A DNA stretch of 64,000 nucleotides from DAISVY01 sp036826635 (GTDB taxonomy: Bacteria > Zixibacteria > MSB-5A5 > GN15 > FEB-12): assembly GCA_036826635.1 (NCBI GenBank), contig DAISVY010000006.1:62001-126000 (forward strand), written 5' to 3'. The translations under genes and the position numbers were made by a program. Positions 16,966 through 26,665 of the stretch are shown here, in pieces. How positions within the stretch are numbered: position 1 is the stretch's first letter; every line of letters begins with the position of its first letter. The notes under the pieces are model-generated. The model saw only the letters and a program-made list of their open reading frames with translations. It ran no database searches and was not told where the DNA came from.

Positions 16966-17944
16966 AACGTCGTGTGATGAGACCTCGGCGGCGGTAGTTC
17001 GCAATGGCCGTGACATCCTTTCCAACGTAATCCTCTCCCAGGTGGTGCATTCCCGATTTGGCGGCGTTATTCCGGAAGTGGCCAGCCGTGAGCATATCAA
17101 GGCCGTCGTTCCCATCTACCGTCAGGCCCTGACCGAAGCCGGCGTGGAGCTGGACGAAATCGAATTGATCGCCGCTACCATGGGGCCGGGGCTGGTAGGC
17201 CCCCTGCTGGTTGGTCTGACCTTTGCCAAAGCTCTGGCCTACAGTCGCAGGCTCCCTTTTGTTCCGGTCAATCATCTTGAAGGACACCTGGCCGCCAATA
17301 TCCTTCAGCACCGCGACCTTGACCGCCACCATCTGACTTTGATCGTCTCGGGCGGCCATACCATGCTGGTTGAGGTGAAATCGTTCGGAACCTACGAGAT
17401 TCTCGGCCAGACCAAAGACGACGCCGCCGGGGAAGCCTTTGACAAAGTCGCCAAGCTGATGGGGTTAGGTTACCCGGGCGGGGCGGCTCTGGATAAACTG
17501 GCTCGGGAAGGTGACCCGGCGTATTTCCGTTTTCCTCGAGCGGTTATGAAACAGGATTACCGCTTTTCGTACTCCGGTCTCAAGACGGCCGTGGCGCTGT
17601 ACCTTGAAAAGCAGTCACCGAACGAACTGGAAAAGCATCGGGCCGACATTGCCGCCTCGTTTCAGGAAGCGGTAGTGGACGTTCTGGTGCAAAAGACCGT
17701 TCGGGCGGCCCGGGATAAAGGTATCAGGGACGTTACTATCTCCGGCGGGGTGGCGGCCAACAGCCGTCTGCGGGCCAGCCTGCGGGAACAACTGGAACGA
17801 ATCGGCAAGCGCCTGTTCTATCCCGATCCGCCCCTGTGTACCGACAATGCCGCTATGATCGCCGCGGCCGGGTTTTATCGGTACGAAAAAGACGGCCCCG
17901 GAGAACTTATCGCCAACGCCATACCCTATCTCAGGCTGTCATAG
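16946..17944 (+). CDS. tsaD: tRNA N6-adenosine threonylcarbamoyltransferase TsaD
   Basis: Transfers the threonylcarbamoyl group to A37 of ANN-decoding tRNAs (t6A), with TsaB, TsaE and TsaC. 332 residues, the standard length. The N-terminus MLTLGIETSCDETSAAVV is the ASKHA-fold signature, the metal-binding HLEGH motif is at about residue 110, and SGGHTMLVEV and the C-terminal CTDNAAMIAAAG are present. It overlaps ybbR by 20 bp and precedes the radical SAM gene by 80 bp. TsaB and TsaE are not in the window. Confidence 0.97.
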   Translation: MLTLGIETSCDETSAAVVRNGRDILSNVILSQVVHSRFGGVIPEVASREHIKAVVPIYRQALTEAGVELDEIELIAATMGPGLVGPLLVGLTFAKALAYSRRLPFVPVNHLEGHLAANILQHRDLDRHHLTLIVSGGHTMLVEVKSFGTYEILGQTKDDAAGEAFDKVAKLMGLGYPGGAALDKLAREGDPAYFRFPRAVMKQDYRFSYSGLKTAVALYLEKQSPNELEKHRADIAASFQEAVVDVLVQKTVRAARDKGIRDVTISGGVAANSRLRASLREQLERIGKRLFYPDPPLCTDNAAMIAAAGFYRYEKDGPGELIANAIPYLRLS

Positions 17945-18024
17945 AAAGAACCCTTTTTCACTTCTTGCCGCAATCGCCAAAAAACCTTATCCTGCCGTCG
18001 AACAGCTCTATGAATGCGTAGCAC

Positions 18025-20541
18025 ATGTTTCCGATGAGAGAGTTGCTGGAACAAAAATTATTTCCGCACGTCATCAAGCCGGGACGATACGCCGGTGGCG
18101 AACCGGGACAGATAGTCAAAGATTCGGCCGGGCGTGTCAAATATCTTCTGGCTTATCCCGACAAATATGAACTGGGTCAGTCCTATGTCGGCCTGCAGAC
18201 GTTGTATCATGTCGTCAATCAGGACGACCGATTCCTGTGCGAGCGCGCCTTCGCGGTAGACACCGACGCCGAGACTCTCATGCGAGCGGAGTCGATCCCG
18301 CTCTTCTCTCTCGAAACATCACGACCGGCCCGGGAATTCGACGCTATCGGTTTTACCCTCGTCGACGAAACGGTGTTCACCAACACACTGACTATGATAG
18401 ACCTGGCCGGTATCGCCATCCGTTCGGAAGATCGCTCGGACGACGATCCTTTGATCATGGCGGGCGGTCCGGCCGTATACAACCCGGAACCCATGGCTCC
18501 CTTCATCGATCTCTTTTTCATCGGCGACGGCGAAGAAGGGTTGCCCCGGATGCTGGAAATTTTGCACGAAATGCGGGGAGCGTCACGGGCGGACAAACTG
18601 AAAGCTCTGGTACAACAAGTAGAATCGGTGTATGTCCCGAGATTCTACGATGACCAGGCGCGCCCTCTTGAGTCGTTCGCCCCGGAGAAGATAGTCGCCC
18701 GGCTGGTGAAAGAACTCAAGCCCGAATACTATCCCGAGCAGCCGATCCTCCCGCTGGTCGACACCGTGCACAATCATCTGGGGGTGGAAATAATGCGTGG
18801 CTGCCCGCAGGGCTGCAAGTTCTGTTTCGCCGGACCCATCTATCGACCGGTTCGGCCTCGCCCGATTGACGATATCGTCCGGCAGGCGACTACTCAGATT
18901 AATAACACCGGGTATAGCGAAGTCACACTGCTTTCTCTCTCCGCCACGGACTATCCCGATCCGGAGGAACTGGTCAGGCGCCTGACTCGCCGCCTCGAAC
19001 CGCTGCGGGTTTCCATCTCACTGCCCTCGCTGCGCCCCGGAAGCATTACCCCTTCGCTTCTGGACGAGCTGAAAAAGATTCGTCGTTTCGGACTGACCAT
19101 TGCTCCCGAGGCGGGGACCGAACGACTGCGCTTGTTCATCCGCAAAGATTTTCCCGACGAGGCCGTTTTCGATACCGCCCGCATGGCTTTCTCGAAAGGC
19201 TGGACGACCCTTAAGCTCTATTTCATGATCGGATTGCCGAGCGAAACCGAAGACGATCTGCGTGGAATAGCCGATATCTGCCGCCGCATTCACCAGATCA
19301 GTCGGCAGTTCACCAACCGGGCGACTATCAATGTAACTCTCTCGCCGTTCGTACCCAAACCGCACACCCCGTTCCAATGGGATGCCGCCCTGCCCCAGGA
19401 TGAGGCGTTCGAGCGCATCAAATTCGTCAAGCGTCATGTTCGGATAAATCAACTGCACTTCCGTCATCACAACACTCAACTGTCGATGCTGGTAGCGATT
19501 CTCGGACGGGGCGGGCGCGAGATGGCCAGGGTCATCGAGACGGCCTTTCGCAAGGGGGTGCGATTCGACAGTTGGAGTGAGTCGTTCCGTTTCGATATCT
19601 GGATGGAAGCTCTGGCCGAACACGACATTGATCCGCTGGAAAAACTGAAACCGATCCCTTTCACGGAAAGACTTCCCTGGTCACACATCTGCAAAGGTCC
19701 GTCGGTAGAACACCTGATCGAAGATCGCCAGCGCACTTCCACGCAACTTCGCGACTACACGCCGCAATATCGCGAGACGACGGAAGAACAACAGAACATT
19801 ACCACCCCGGAACCGATCTTCGGCCGGGACAAAAAGCGAGTAACCACACGTGCCCAGTTGGCACCGACCAAAAATCGCGTCCGTCTGCGCTGGGGCAAAT
19901 CGGCCCGCTATCGATATATGTCGCATCTGGAAAACCATTCCCTGATGGAACGCTGCCTGAGACGCGCCCGTCTTCCGGTGGCCTACAGTCAGGGACACAA
20001 CCCTGCCATGCGGGTTTCACTGGGACCGCCGTTGCCGCTGGGGTTTACGTCCGAAGCGGAGTTTATCGATATCACACTGGACGCCACGCTGATGGCGTAC
20101 ATGATCGATAACCTGCGCGCGGTTCTGCCCGACGGTATCGAAATTTTCGAGGCCAAAGCCGTGCTGAGCAAAAAGGCGTCACTCAACGCCGCTCTCAACC
20201 GGGCGGAGTATTCCGTACCCATAAAGTTCTGGCCAAAACGGACCGACCTTGAAAAAGACATAGAAACCACGCTGAACGCCGCCGAATTGAAATGCGAACG
20301 ATCCGGCAAAGAAGAGACAAAAACCGTTGATATCCGCCCGGCCCTGTATGATCTGCATATCAAGGACGATATCCTGATAATAACGGTTGGCATGGGCGAC
20401 GGCGGATACGCCCGGGCACCGGAAGTCGTCGGTTTTCTCGGTGGAAGTTTGTCGGTGCCGGCAAGCTCACTCCCGTTCCACCGGCGAAGCATGTATCGTG
20501 TCGAGGCTGACAACACCAGAATCGAGGCCATGGATTTATAG
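18025..20541 (+). CDS. radical SAM protein fused to DUF2344 domain (TIGR03960/TIGR03936 type)
   Basis: 838 residues. The N-terminal third resembles a cobalamin-binding-like Rossmann region (LAYPDKYELGQSYVGLQTL). The radical SAM core has the cluster motif CPQGCKFC with Cys260, Cys264 and Cys267, followed by SLSATDYPDPEELV and the TIM-barrel segment GLTIAPEAGTERLR. A C-terminal DUF2344 region (about 610-838) starts near RLRWGKSARYRYMSHLENHSLMERCLRRA. This fusion is widespread and precedes ribosome or RNA-modification genes; its substrate is unproven. It ends directly before rsmB (stop and start adjacent), so the two are coupled. Start chosen at the first ATG; MRELLEQ nine bases later is an alternative. 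Confidence 0.85.
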   Translation: MFPMRELLEQKLFPHVIKPGRYAGGEPGQIVKDSAGRVKYLLAYPDKYELGQSYVGLQTLYHVVNQDDRFLCERAFAVDTDAETLMRAESIPLFSLETSRPAREFDAIGFTLVDETVFTNTLTMIDLAGIAIRSEDRSDDDPLIMAGGPAVYNPEPMAPFIDLFFIGDGEEGLPRMLEILHEMRGASRADKLKALVQQVESVYVPRFYDDQARPLESFAPEKIVARLVKELKPEYYPEQPILPLVDTVHNHLGVEIMRGCPQGCKFCFAGPIYRPVRPRPIDDIVRQATTQINNTGYSEVTLLSLSATDYPDPEELVRRLTRRLEPLRVSISLPSLRPGSITPSLLDELKKIRRFGLTIAPEAGTERLRLFIRKDFPDEAVFDTARMAFSKGWTTLKLYFMIGLPSETEDDLRGIADICRRIHQISRQFTNRATINVTLSPFVPKPHTPFQWDAALPQDEAFERIKFVKRHVRINQLHFRHHNTQLSMLVAILGRGGREMARVIETAFRKGVRFDSWSESFRFDIWMEALAEHDIDPLEKLKPIPFTERLPWSHICKGPSVEHLIEDRQRTSTQLRDYTPQYRETTEEQQNITTPEPIFGRDKKRVTTRAQLAPTKNRVRLRWGKSARYRYMSHLENHSLMERCLRRARLPVAYSQGHNPAMRVSLGPPLPLGFTSEAEFIDITLDATLMAYMIDNLRAVLPDGIEIFEAKAVLSKKASLNAALNRAEYSVPIKFWPKRTDLEKDIETTLNAAELKCERSGKEETKTVDIRPALYDLHIKDDILIITVGMGDGGYARAPEVVGFLGGSLSVPASSLPFHRRSMYRVEADNTRIEAMDL

Positions 20542-21912
20542 ATGAACACCACCAACCCCGCAAAACGTCCCGCTGGCAAGTATGATCCCGTCAGAGCGGC
20601 CGCACTGGAAGCAACCGTTCTTATCGAGCGCGGCGAACAGACCGAGGATGTTATCAAAGCGGTGCTGGACGGCAAGAACTTTCGGCCCATCGACATTCGC
20701 TTTCTGCTGCAATTGGTCAACGGCAGTACCAAAATGCGTCACCGCCTTGATCATGAAATCAAGTTCTACCTGGCCCGGCCGTCGGTGCGCTTGTCCGCCC
20801 GACTGGCCAACATTTTGAGACTGGGTTTTTACCAACTATTGTTCACCGATCGCGTGCCGGATGCGGCCGCGGTCAGCGAGTCGGTCAACCTGGCCCGACA
20901 CTACACCGACCTCAGACAGGCAAAGCTTGTCAACGCCGTCATGAGAGCGCGGCTGCGTGAACCCGAGAAAGTGAAGTTCGCCGCCCGAGAGACCGACCCA
21001 CTTAGATTTCTCGCCGATTTCTACAGCTACCCTGATTATTTCGTCAAATACTGCCTCGACGAATTTTCGGTCGATCAAACCGAGCGACTCCTGCAAAATT
21101 ACAATCGCCCGCCGGTTGCCACCTACCGTGTGAACTTCCTGAAAACCAAACCGGACGAGGTGAAAAAGCTGCTCGATGAGAACAAGACAGAATATACCGA
21201 GGGAAAATATCTTCCGGAGTTTCTCCGGCTGAATTCTTCGGGTCTGCCACTGGACAAGGAATTGATCGACTCCGGCATGGTCTTCGTGCAGGATGAGTCT
21301 TCGGGTCTGCCGGTGCGTTTACTGAACCCTCGCCCGGGCGATAATATAGTCGATCTGACGGCCGCCCCGGGTGGCAAGACCACCTACGCCGCCGTGCGCA
21401 TGCGCAACAAAGGACGGGTTACGGCCATAGACAAATCACACCAGCGCCTTGAGAGGGTGGTGCAGAACGCCACGCGGCTTGGGATCAAAATCATCGCTCC
21501 GGTAGCCTGTGACATGGCCGAGTTCAGCGGCGGACCTTTCGACCGTGTCCTGCTGGACCCGCCCTGCAGCGGCTGGGGCACGGCTCGCAAGAACGCCGAT
21601 TTACGCTGGGCCAAAGCACCGGCCGATATAGATAACCTGGTCAGGATTCAGAAAAAGATGATCGACCGGGCCGCTCGCCTGGTCAAACCCGGCGGGGTTC
21701 TCGTCTATTCCACCTGCACGATCATGCGGACGGAAAACGACCAGGTAATCGAGGAATTTCTGGCTCATAACGACAAGTTCGAAATCGAACCCGCCGGTGA
21801 GTATTTCGGGGCCGAACTCGTTACGGAACGCGGTTTCGTGAAAACTTACCCGGAATGCGATGACCTCGACGGTTCTTTCTGCGCCCGTTTGAAACGAAAA
21901 CTGGGATCATGA
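20542..21912 (+). CDS. rsmB: 16S rRNA (cytosine-967-C5) methyltransferase RsmB
   Basis: 456 residues. An N-terminal NusB-like RNA-binding domain (about 10-140, with RVPDAAAVSESVNLARHY) is followed by a SAM-dependent RNA C5-methyltransferase: motif I LTAAPGGKTTYAA, motif IV DPPCSGWGTARKNADLRW with one catalytic Cys, and motif VI VYSTCTIMRTEND with the second. Modifies C967 of 16S rRNA. It begins at the base after the radical SAM stop codon and is followed by a PASTA protein about 90 bp on. The usual neighbours def and fmt are not here. Confidence 0.93.
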   Translation: MNTTNPAKRPAGKYDPVRAAALEATVLIERGEQTEDVIKAVLDGKNFRPIDIRFLLQLVNGSTKMRHRLDHEIKFYLARPSVRLSARLANILRLGFYQLLFTDRVPDAAAVSESVNLARHYTDLRQAKLVNAVMRARLREPEKVKFAARETDPLRFLADFYSYPDYFVKYCLDEFSVDQTERLLQNYNRPPVATYRVNFLKTKPDEVKKLLDENKTEYTEGKYLPEFLRLNSSGLPLDKELIDSGMVFVQDESSGLPVRLLNPRPGDNIVDLTAAPGGKTTYAAVRMRNKGRVTAIDKSHQRLERVVQNATRLGIKIIAPVACDMAEFSGGPFDRVLLDPPCSGWGTARKNADLRWAKAPADIDNLVRIQKKMIDRAARLVKPGGVLVYSTCTIMRTENDQVIEEFLAHNDKFEIEPAGEYFGAELVTERGFVKTYPECDDLDGSFCARLKRKLGS

Positions 21913-22005
21913 ACGAAGCTACCCGGTATTAAAACTTGATTTTGCTTATTTCTGCCCGGACCCTTGATCTCTGAGAGGAATTCCTCCGGATTGACGAGTA
22001 AACCC

Positions 22006-22821
22006 ATGACGGATATGTCCAGACCACGAGCCAGCCGATTAAGCCGCCCGCCGACAAAACACCCCGGCTGGTTTGGCCGGTTACTCCCCTATGGCAGCCT
22101 TCAGCGCAAGATATTCCTGCGTGCTGTCGTGCCGCTGGTGGCCGTTGTGCTGTTCATATTCCTGATCGACCGGGTTATCATGCCAACCATCACTCGTCAG
22201 GGCAGCGAGTTTCCTTTGCCCGATTTTACGGAACAGCGCGTGCTTGAAGCCCAGGTATCGTTGAGTGAACTCGACCTGAAATATGAAGTCTCCTCGGAAC
22301 GCTTTTCTCCCGGAAAACCTCAGGGGGTCATCCTGCAACAGTTTCCCAAAGCCGGGACGAAAGTCAAGCCGGGACGCACGATCAAATTCGTCGTCTCTCT
22401 GGGACAGAAGATGATAACTATCCCGGAACTCGCCGGTTTGTCGGTCCGTCAGGCCATGCTGGATCTGGAAACCGCCGGACTGGACTTGGGTGAAATTGCC
22501 TGGGCGTTCTCGGATACCATTCCCGAACGGGTGGTCGTATTCTCTTACCCGGCCTCGGGCGAGGAAATCCCGCTGGGATCACAAGTCAATCTGATGGTTA
22601 ACCGCGGACGGGCCTCCAATTTCACCTTCATGCCCCAATTGACCGGCCTGACTCTTGACGAGGCCGTGAAGCGACTTGAAGACAAGGCCCTGAAAGTTGG
22701 GATCGTATCTTATCGATCCGACGAAAATTACCTGCCGGAAACGGTGCTGGAACAATCCGAACCCGAAGGTACGGAACTGGATGTCGGCACCGAGATCGAT
22801 CTGGTGGTAAGCTCAACCTGA
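22006..22821 (+). CDS. membrane-anchored PASTA-domain protein
   Basis: About 271 residues. A short basic cytoplasmic tail is followed by a single transmembrane helix (VVPLVAVVLFIFLIDRVI, around residues 40-57) and then three PASTA repeats recognisable by FPLPDFTEQRVLEAQVSL, ITIPELAGLSVRQAMLDLE and FMPQLTGLTLDEAVKRLED, each ending with a P-G-x-V-x-V strand. There is no kinase domain, unlike PknB/Stk1 proteins, so this is a stand-alone PASTA sensor or peptidoglycan-binding protein. Start is uncertain: ATG 22006 or 22015, or a TTG at 21964. Confidence 0.8.
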   Translation: MTDMSRPRASRLSRPPTKHPGWFGRLLPYGSLQRKIFLRAVVPLVAVVLFIFLIDRVIMPTITRQGSEFPLPDFTEQRVLEAQVSLSELDLKYEVSSERFSPGKPQGVILQQFPKAGTKVKPGRTIKFVVSLGQKMITIPELAGLSVRQAMLDLETAGLDLGEIAWAFSDTIPERVVVFSYPASGEEIPLGSQVNLMVNRGRASNFTFMPQLTGLTLDEAVKRLEDKALKVGIVSYRSDENYLPETVLEQSEPEGTELDVGTEIDLVVSST

Positions 22822-22899
22822 GAACAACCCGCAGGTCTCCCCGGTGTCGAGTTGCCGGATTCGAGAACCTAAACCACCGGTCACGACCGCGGGGTTCCG

Positions 22900-23436
22900 A
22901 TGAACGACGCACTGATCAAACCGGATGATATACTAATACGCCCGCTTACCGAGGCGGACTCGCTCGAAGATCTGACCGCTCTTCTGCACCGGGCCTACAA
23001 GGCGCTGGCCGATATGGGACTCCGCTATCTGGCCACTCATCAGAGCGTCGATGTCACCCGCCATCGAGTGAACAGGGGCACCTGCTTTGTGGCCGTATAC
23101 GAGAAGCGCATTGCAGGCACTATCACCTGTTACGATTCCGATCATACCCGCGGGTCGCCGTGGATGGACAAACCGGGGGTGGGTCACCTGGGGCAGATGG
23201 CCGTGGAACCGGAATTGCAGGGCCGGGGTCTGGGCACGCGGCTGATGCAGCACGCCGAAGCTCACGCCCGCAAGGTCGGAGTCGAAGCTCTGGCTCTTGA
23301 TACGGCCGAACAAGCCGAGCACCTGATATCGTGGTATCGCCGCCTGGGTTATAGCTTTATCGAATACGCCAACTGGGACGTTACCAACTACCGCAGCGTG
23401 GTGCTGGGCAAACGCCTGAGTGAAGTGGAGCCATAA
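22900..23436 (+). CDS. GNAT family N-acetyltransferase
   Basis: 178 residues. The acetyl-CoA site is clear: GHLGQMAVEPELQGRGLG followed by TRLMQHAEAHARKVGVEALALDT, and the late strand WYRRLGYSFIEYANWD. Acceptor unknown. It lies 78 bp after the PASTA gene and 58 bp before a glycosyltransferase on the same strand, so envelope glycan or metabolite acetylation is conceivable but not supported by motif evidence. Confidence 0.85.
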   Translation: MNDALIKPDDILIRPLTEADSLEDLTALLHRAYKALADMGLRYLATHQSVDVTRHRVNRGTCFVAVYEKRIAGTITCYDSDHTRGSPWMDKPGVGHLGQMAVEPELQGRGLGTRLMQHAEAHARKVGVEALALDTAEQAEHLISWYRRLGYSFIEYANWDVTNYRSVVLGKRLSEVEP

Positions 23437-23494
23437 ACCGCTTGCCGCACGGGTCGATAAGACTATATTAGATGCCCCGCGGGACAGGATAAAC

Positions 23495-24457
23495 ATGATT
23501 GTAGTCTTGACTCACAACTACCCGTCCGAAGACAACCCGGTCGCCGGGCTGTTCGTCAAGGACCACGCCGAGATTCTGCGCCGTGACCGCGGCGAGGCGG
23601 TCGAGGTATTCAATTATCCGTTCGGCGAGTACCCGATGACGAAGTTCATCAAAAACCCGCTCAAATGGCCCAAATTCGCCGGATACTTTCTTACCACGTC
23701 GCGGCACATAAAAAGAGACGTGGAAACCTGCATCGCCCGCAATCAGGGTCGCCCCGTGGATATAATCGCTCACTGGTGGATTCCCAACGGCGTTTTCGCC
23801 GCCCGGCATTTTGACACCCTGCATGTGATCTGTCACGGGACAGACCTTTATCTCCTGCAAAAATACCCGTTCATCGCCCGCTGGTTCGCCAACCGCGCCC
23901 GGAAAGTGCGAAGCTGGCAGTGCGTCTCAAACGACTTGAAACGGATTCTGCTGGAATTCTACCCGTTCATCGACGAGGACAAAGTCACGGTCAAGCCGAT
24001 GCCTATCGGTCCCATGTTCGAGGACAAGAAACTGCCGCGACAAAAGAATCTGATCGTGTCGGTCGGGGCGTTGATCCAGCGCAAGGGTTTCGACCGGTTG
24101 ATTCGCGAGGTCGCCCGGATTCCCGATCTGGAATTGGAAATATATGGCGAAGGACCGGAACGAGCCGGCTTGCAACGATTGATCAATGAGTTGAACGTAA
24201 CCGAACGGGTTCGCATGCCCGGACAGATCACCCGCGAGAAACTGGCCGAAGTGTACAACAAAGCCATTTTGTTCGTCCTGCTCTCTTACGATGAAGGATT
24301 CGGACTGGTGCTCAAGGAAGCTCAGGCTTGCGGCTGTCCCACCATGGCCTATGTCGGCGACGGCATGGTCGATACGGGGCTGGATTTCCCGCTGGATCGC
24401 CACGAAAACGTGGCCGAACGACTCAGGGAAGTGATCGCCAAACTGACCGAGAGTTAG
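23495..24457 (+). CDS. glycosyltransferase family 4
   Basis: 320 residues from the ATG at 23495, chosen because GGACAGGA sits just upstream and because MIVVLTHNYPSEDNPVAGLF is a typical GT4 first strand; an upstream in-frame ATG adds 25 non-conserved residues. GT-B fold: donor side includes VSVGALIQRKGFDRLIRE and the E-x7-E motif SYDEGFGLVLKEAQACGCP. Transfers a sugar from an activated donor onto a surface glycan or lipid acceptor; substrates not predictable. Confidence 0.85.
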   Translation: MIVVLTHNYPSEDNPVAGLFVKDHAEILRRDRGEAVEVFNYPFGEYPMTKFIKNPLKWPKFAGYFLTTSRHIKRDVETCIARNQGRPVDIIAHWWIPNGVFAARHFDTLHVICHGTDLYLLQKYPFIARWFANRARKVRSWQCVSNDLKRILLEFYPFIDEDKVTVKPMPIGPMFEDKKLPRQKNLIVSVGALIQRKGFDRLIREVARIPDLELEIYGEGPERAGLQRLINELNVTERVRMPGQITREKLAEVYNKAILFVLLSYDEGFGLVLKEAQACGCPTMAYVGDGMVDTGLDFPLDRHENVAERLREVIAKLTES

Positions 24458-24691
24458 AGCGGGCTGCCGGAAGTCTTTGCCGACAGGGCTGTTACCGAAT
24501 CCGATCCTTTCAGGACAATCATTTCTTCCCGGCATAAATTGCTTGCGGAAAATCCCGATTTTCCTATATTGAGCGGCTCAATCCCGCCCTTTCTTTCGGA
24601 CGGGCAGGCTGTTGATATTGTCGCCGGTGCGGTATCGGCGCGTTGATGTTTAACCGTGTAGCTCACAGGTGAATGCTACAACTTCAGTGCT

Positions 24692-26014
24692 ATGTTCTCA
24701 CATTTGTCCGACAAGCTTGAGCTTGCTTTCAAAAAGCTTCGCGGCATGGGCAAGCTCTCTGAGAAGAATATCCGTGACTCCATGCGGGAAGTCCGGCGGG
24801 CCCTTCTGGAAGCAGACGTCAACTTTAAGGTAGCCCGAAGATTCTGCGCGTCGGTCGAAGAGAAAGCCATCGGCACTGAAGTACTCACGTCAATCGATCC
24901 CGGCCAACAGATCGTAAAGATCGTCCACGACGAGTTGGTTGCCCTGCTGGGCGGCCAGACAGTCCCCCTCGCACCTTTAGACAAATCACCCACCGTTTTT
25001 ATGATATGCGGTTTGCAGGGCTCGGGGAAAACCACCCTCACCGGTAAGCTGGCCCTTATGGGCAAGCGAAAAAACAAAAAGCCGCTCATGGTAGCCGCCG
25101 ACATCTATCGTCCGGCCGCCGTCAAACAATTGAAAGTTCTGGCCGATTCGATCCAGGCAGAGCATTTCTATCTTGAAGGTAAATCACCCCAAGAGATTTG
25201 CCGCGAGGCGGTCAAATACGCCGAGAAAAATTTCATCGACCTTGTCATTCTTGACACGGCCGGCCGCCTGCATGTCGACGACGAGTTGATGAAAGAACTG
25301 GAAGAGATCAAGCAGACGGTCAAACCGGATGAGATCATTCTGGTAGCCGACAGCATGACCGGTCAGGATGCCGTAAACGTAGCCGAACAATTTCACACCC
25401 GCCTGCAGATAACCGGTGTCGCCCTCTCGAAACTCGATGGTGACGCCCGGGGCGGAGCGGCCTTGTCGATCCGCGAGGTTACCGGCTGCCCGATCAAGCT
25501 GGCCTCGACAGGCGAAAAACTCAGCGATCTGGAACCGTTCCATCCGGACCGTCTGGCTTCCCGTATCCTGGGCATGGGAGATATCGTCACGCTGGTCGAA
25601 AAAGCCCAGGAAACAATCGACACCGAAAAAGCCGAGAAACTTCAGGAGAAGCTTCTCAAAGCTCAGTTCGATTTCGAAGATTTCCTTGACCAGATGGCCC
25701 AATTGAAAAAGATGGGGCCGCTTGAATCGGTCGTCAGCATGATCCCCGGGGTGGGCAGACAACTTAAGGGTGTCAAGCTCGACGAGCGCCAGTTGGAACA
25801 GACAGCCGCCATGATCAAGTCCATGACCGTGGAGGAACGCCGCAATCCGAACATAATCGACGGTTCGCGCAAGAAACGGATCGCGGCCGGATCGGGCAAT
25901 TCGGTTCAGGCTGTCAACCAGTTGCTCAAACAGTTCTTTGCCATGCAGAAGCTGTTTGCCGGCATGGGCAAGAAGGGATTCAAAGGAATACCACGCAATC
26001 TAATGCCATTTTAG
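24692..26014 (+). CDS. ffh: signal recognition particle protein Ffh
   Basis: 440 residues. N domain 1-90, G domain with GLQGSGKTTLTGKLA (G1, about 107), DTAGRLHVDDELM (G3), SKLDGDARGGAAL (G4/G5 area), then a Met-rich M domain to the end (MKSMTVEERRNP, FFAMQKLFAGMGKKGFKGIP). Binds 4.5S RNA and signal sequences to target membrane proteins. It leads the classical ffh-rpsP-rimM-trmD-rplS cluster. A weak promoter-like pair (TTGCGG at 24543, TATATT at 24565, 16-bp spacer) lies upstream. I see no 4.5S RNA in the 234-bp gap before it. Confidence 0.97.
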   Translation: MFSHLSDKLELAFKKLRGMGKLSEKNIRDSMREVRRALLEADVNFKVARRFCASVEEKAIGTEVLTSIDPGQQIVKIVHDELVALLGGQTVPLAPLDKSPTVFMICGLQGSGKTTLTGKLALMGKRKNKKPLMVAADIYRPAAVKQLKVLADSIQAEHFYLEGKSPQEICREAVKYAEKNFIDLVILDTAGRLHVDDELMKELEEIKQTVKPDEIILVADSMTGQDAVNVAEQFHTRLQITGVALSKLDGDARGGAALSIREVTGCPIKLASTGEKLSDLEPFHPDRLASRILGMGDIVTLVEKAQETIDTEKAEKLQEKLLKAQFDFEDFLDQMAQLKKMGPLESVVSMIPGVGRQLKGVKLDERQLEQTAAMIKSMTVEERRNPNIIDGSRKKRIAAGSGNSVQAVNQLLKQFFAMQKLFAGMGKKGFKGIPRNLMPF

Positions 26015-26039
26015 AAATAAAGAGTAATGGAGGTAACTA

Positions 26040-26555
26040 TTGGCCGTACACATTAGACTTCGCCGTATGGGTGCCAAGAAGCGCCCCTTCTACCGGATCG
26101 TGGCAGCGGATTCCCGCCGCGCCCGGGATGGTCGGTTCCTTGAGGTACTGGGTACTTACAACCCGATTACCCGACCGGCTACGGTAACCGTGAAAGAAGA
26201 ACGCCTGGTAAAATGGCTCGAACAGGGAGCCCAGCCGAGCGACACCGTCAGTTCCCTGCTGACCCAGATCGGCTTCAACGAGAAGTACGAAAAAGCCCGG
26301 TCAGGTCAGGACGTGTCCGCCCTGGAGCTGAAACAGACCATCACCGAGCGGAAAAAGAAAACCCGCAAGATGAAGAAAGCAGCCGTGGCCCAGGCCGAAG
26401 CAAAAGCCGCCGAAGCTAAAGCGGCCGAAGAAGCCAGGAAAGCCGAAGCGAAGGCCGCCGAGGCTAAAGCGGCTGAAGAAGCCAAGGCCGCCGAGGCCGA
26501 ACCGGCGAAAGAAGAAGAAAAGACCGAGGAAAAAGCGGCCGAAGAGTCTGAATAA
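26040..26555 (+). CDS. rpsP: 30S ribosomal protein bS16 with long Ala/Lys/Glu-rich tail
   Basis: Small-subunit assembly protein. The first about 85 residues are a normal bS16 (AVHIRLRRMGAKKRPFYRIV and GRFLEVLGTYNP). The total length of 171 residues is nearly double the family norm because of a tail of KAAEAKAAEEA-type repeats from about residue 110, which should form a charged helix. The start is TTG at 26040, supported by an ideal GGAGGT six bases upstream; no ATG fits the conserved N-terminus. Second gene of the ffh cluster, 25 bp after ffh. Confidence 0.95.
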   Translation: MAVHIRLRRMGAKKRPFYRIVAADSRRARDGRFLEVLGTYNPITRPATVTVKEERLVKWLEQGAQPSDTVSSLLTQIGFNEKYEKARSGQDVSALELKQTITERKKKTRKMKKAAVAQAEAKAAEAKAAEEARKAEAKAAEAKAAEEAKAAEAEPAKEEEKTEEKAAEESE

Positions 26556-26665
26556 GAACTGTCGACTCTGCCGCCTGATCGTTATAACCGAGCGATACGC
26601 ACGCCTTTGGCGGCGGTTTCCATCCGTCAGGGCAGGCGAGCCGTATTTGAAATTCCGGAGTAGCC

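Noticed and set aside
24458..24691. 4.5S (SRP) RNA in the gap before ffh
   Set aside because: The conserved GGAAGC tetraloop region with flanking stem is not present.
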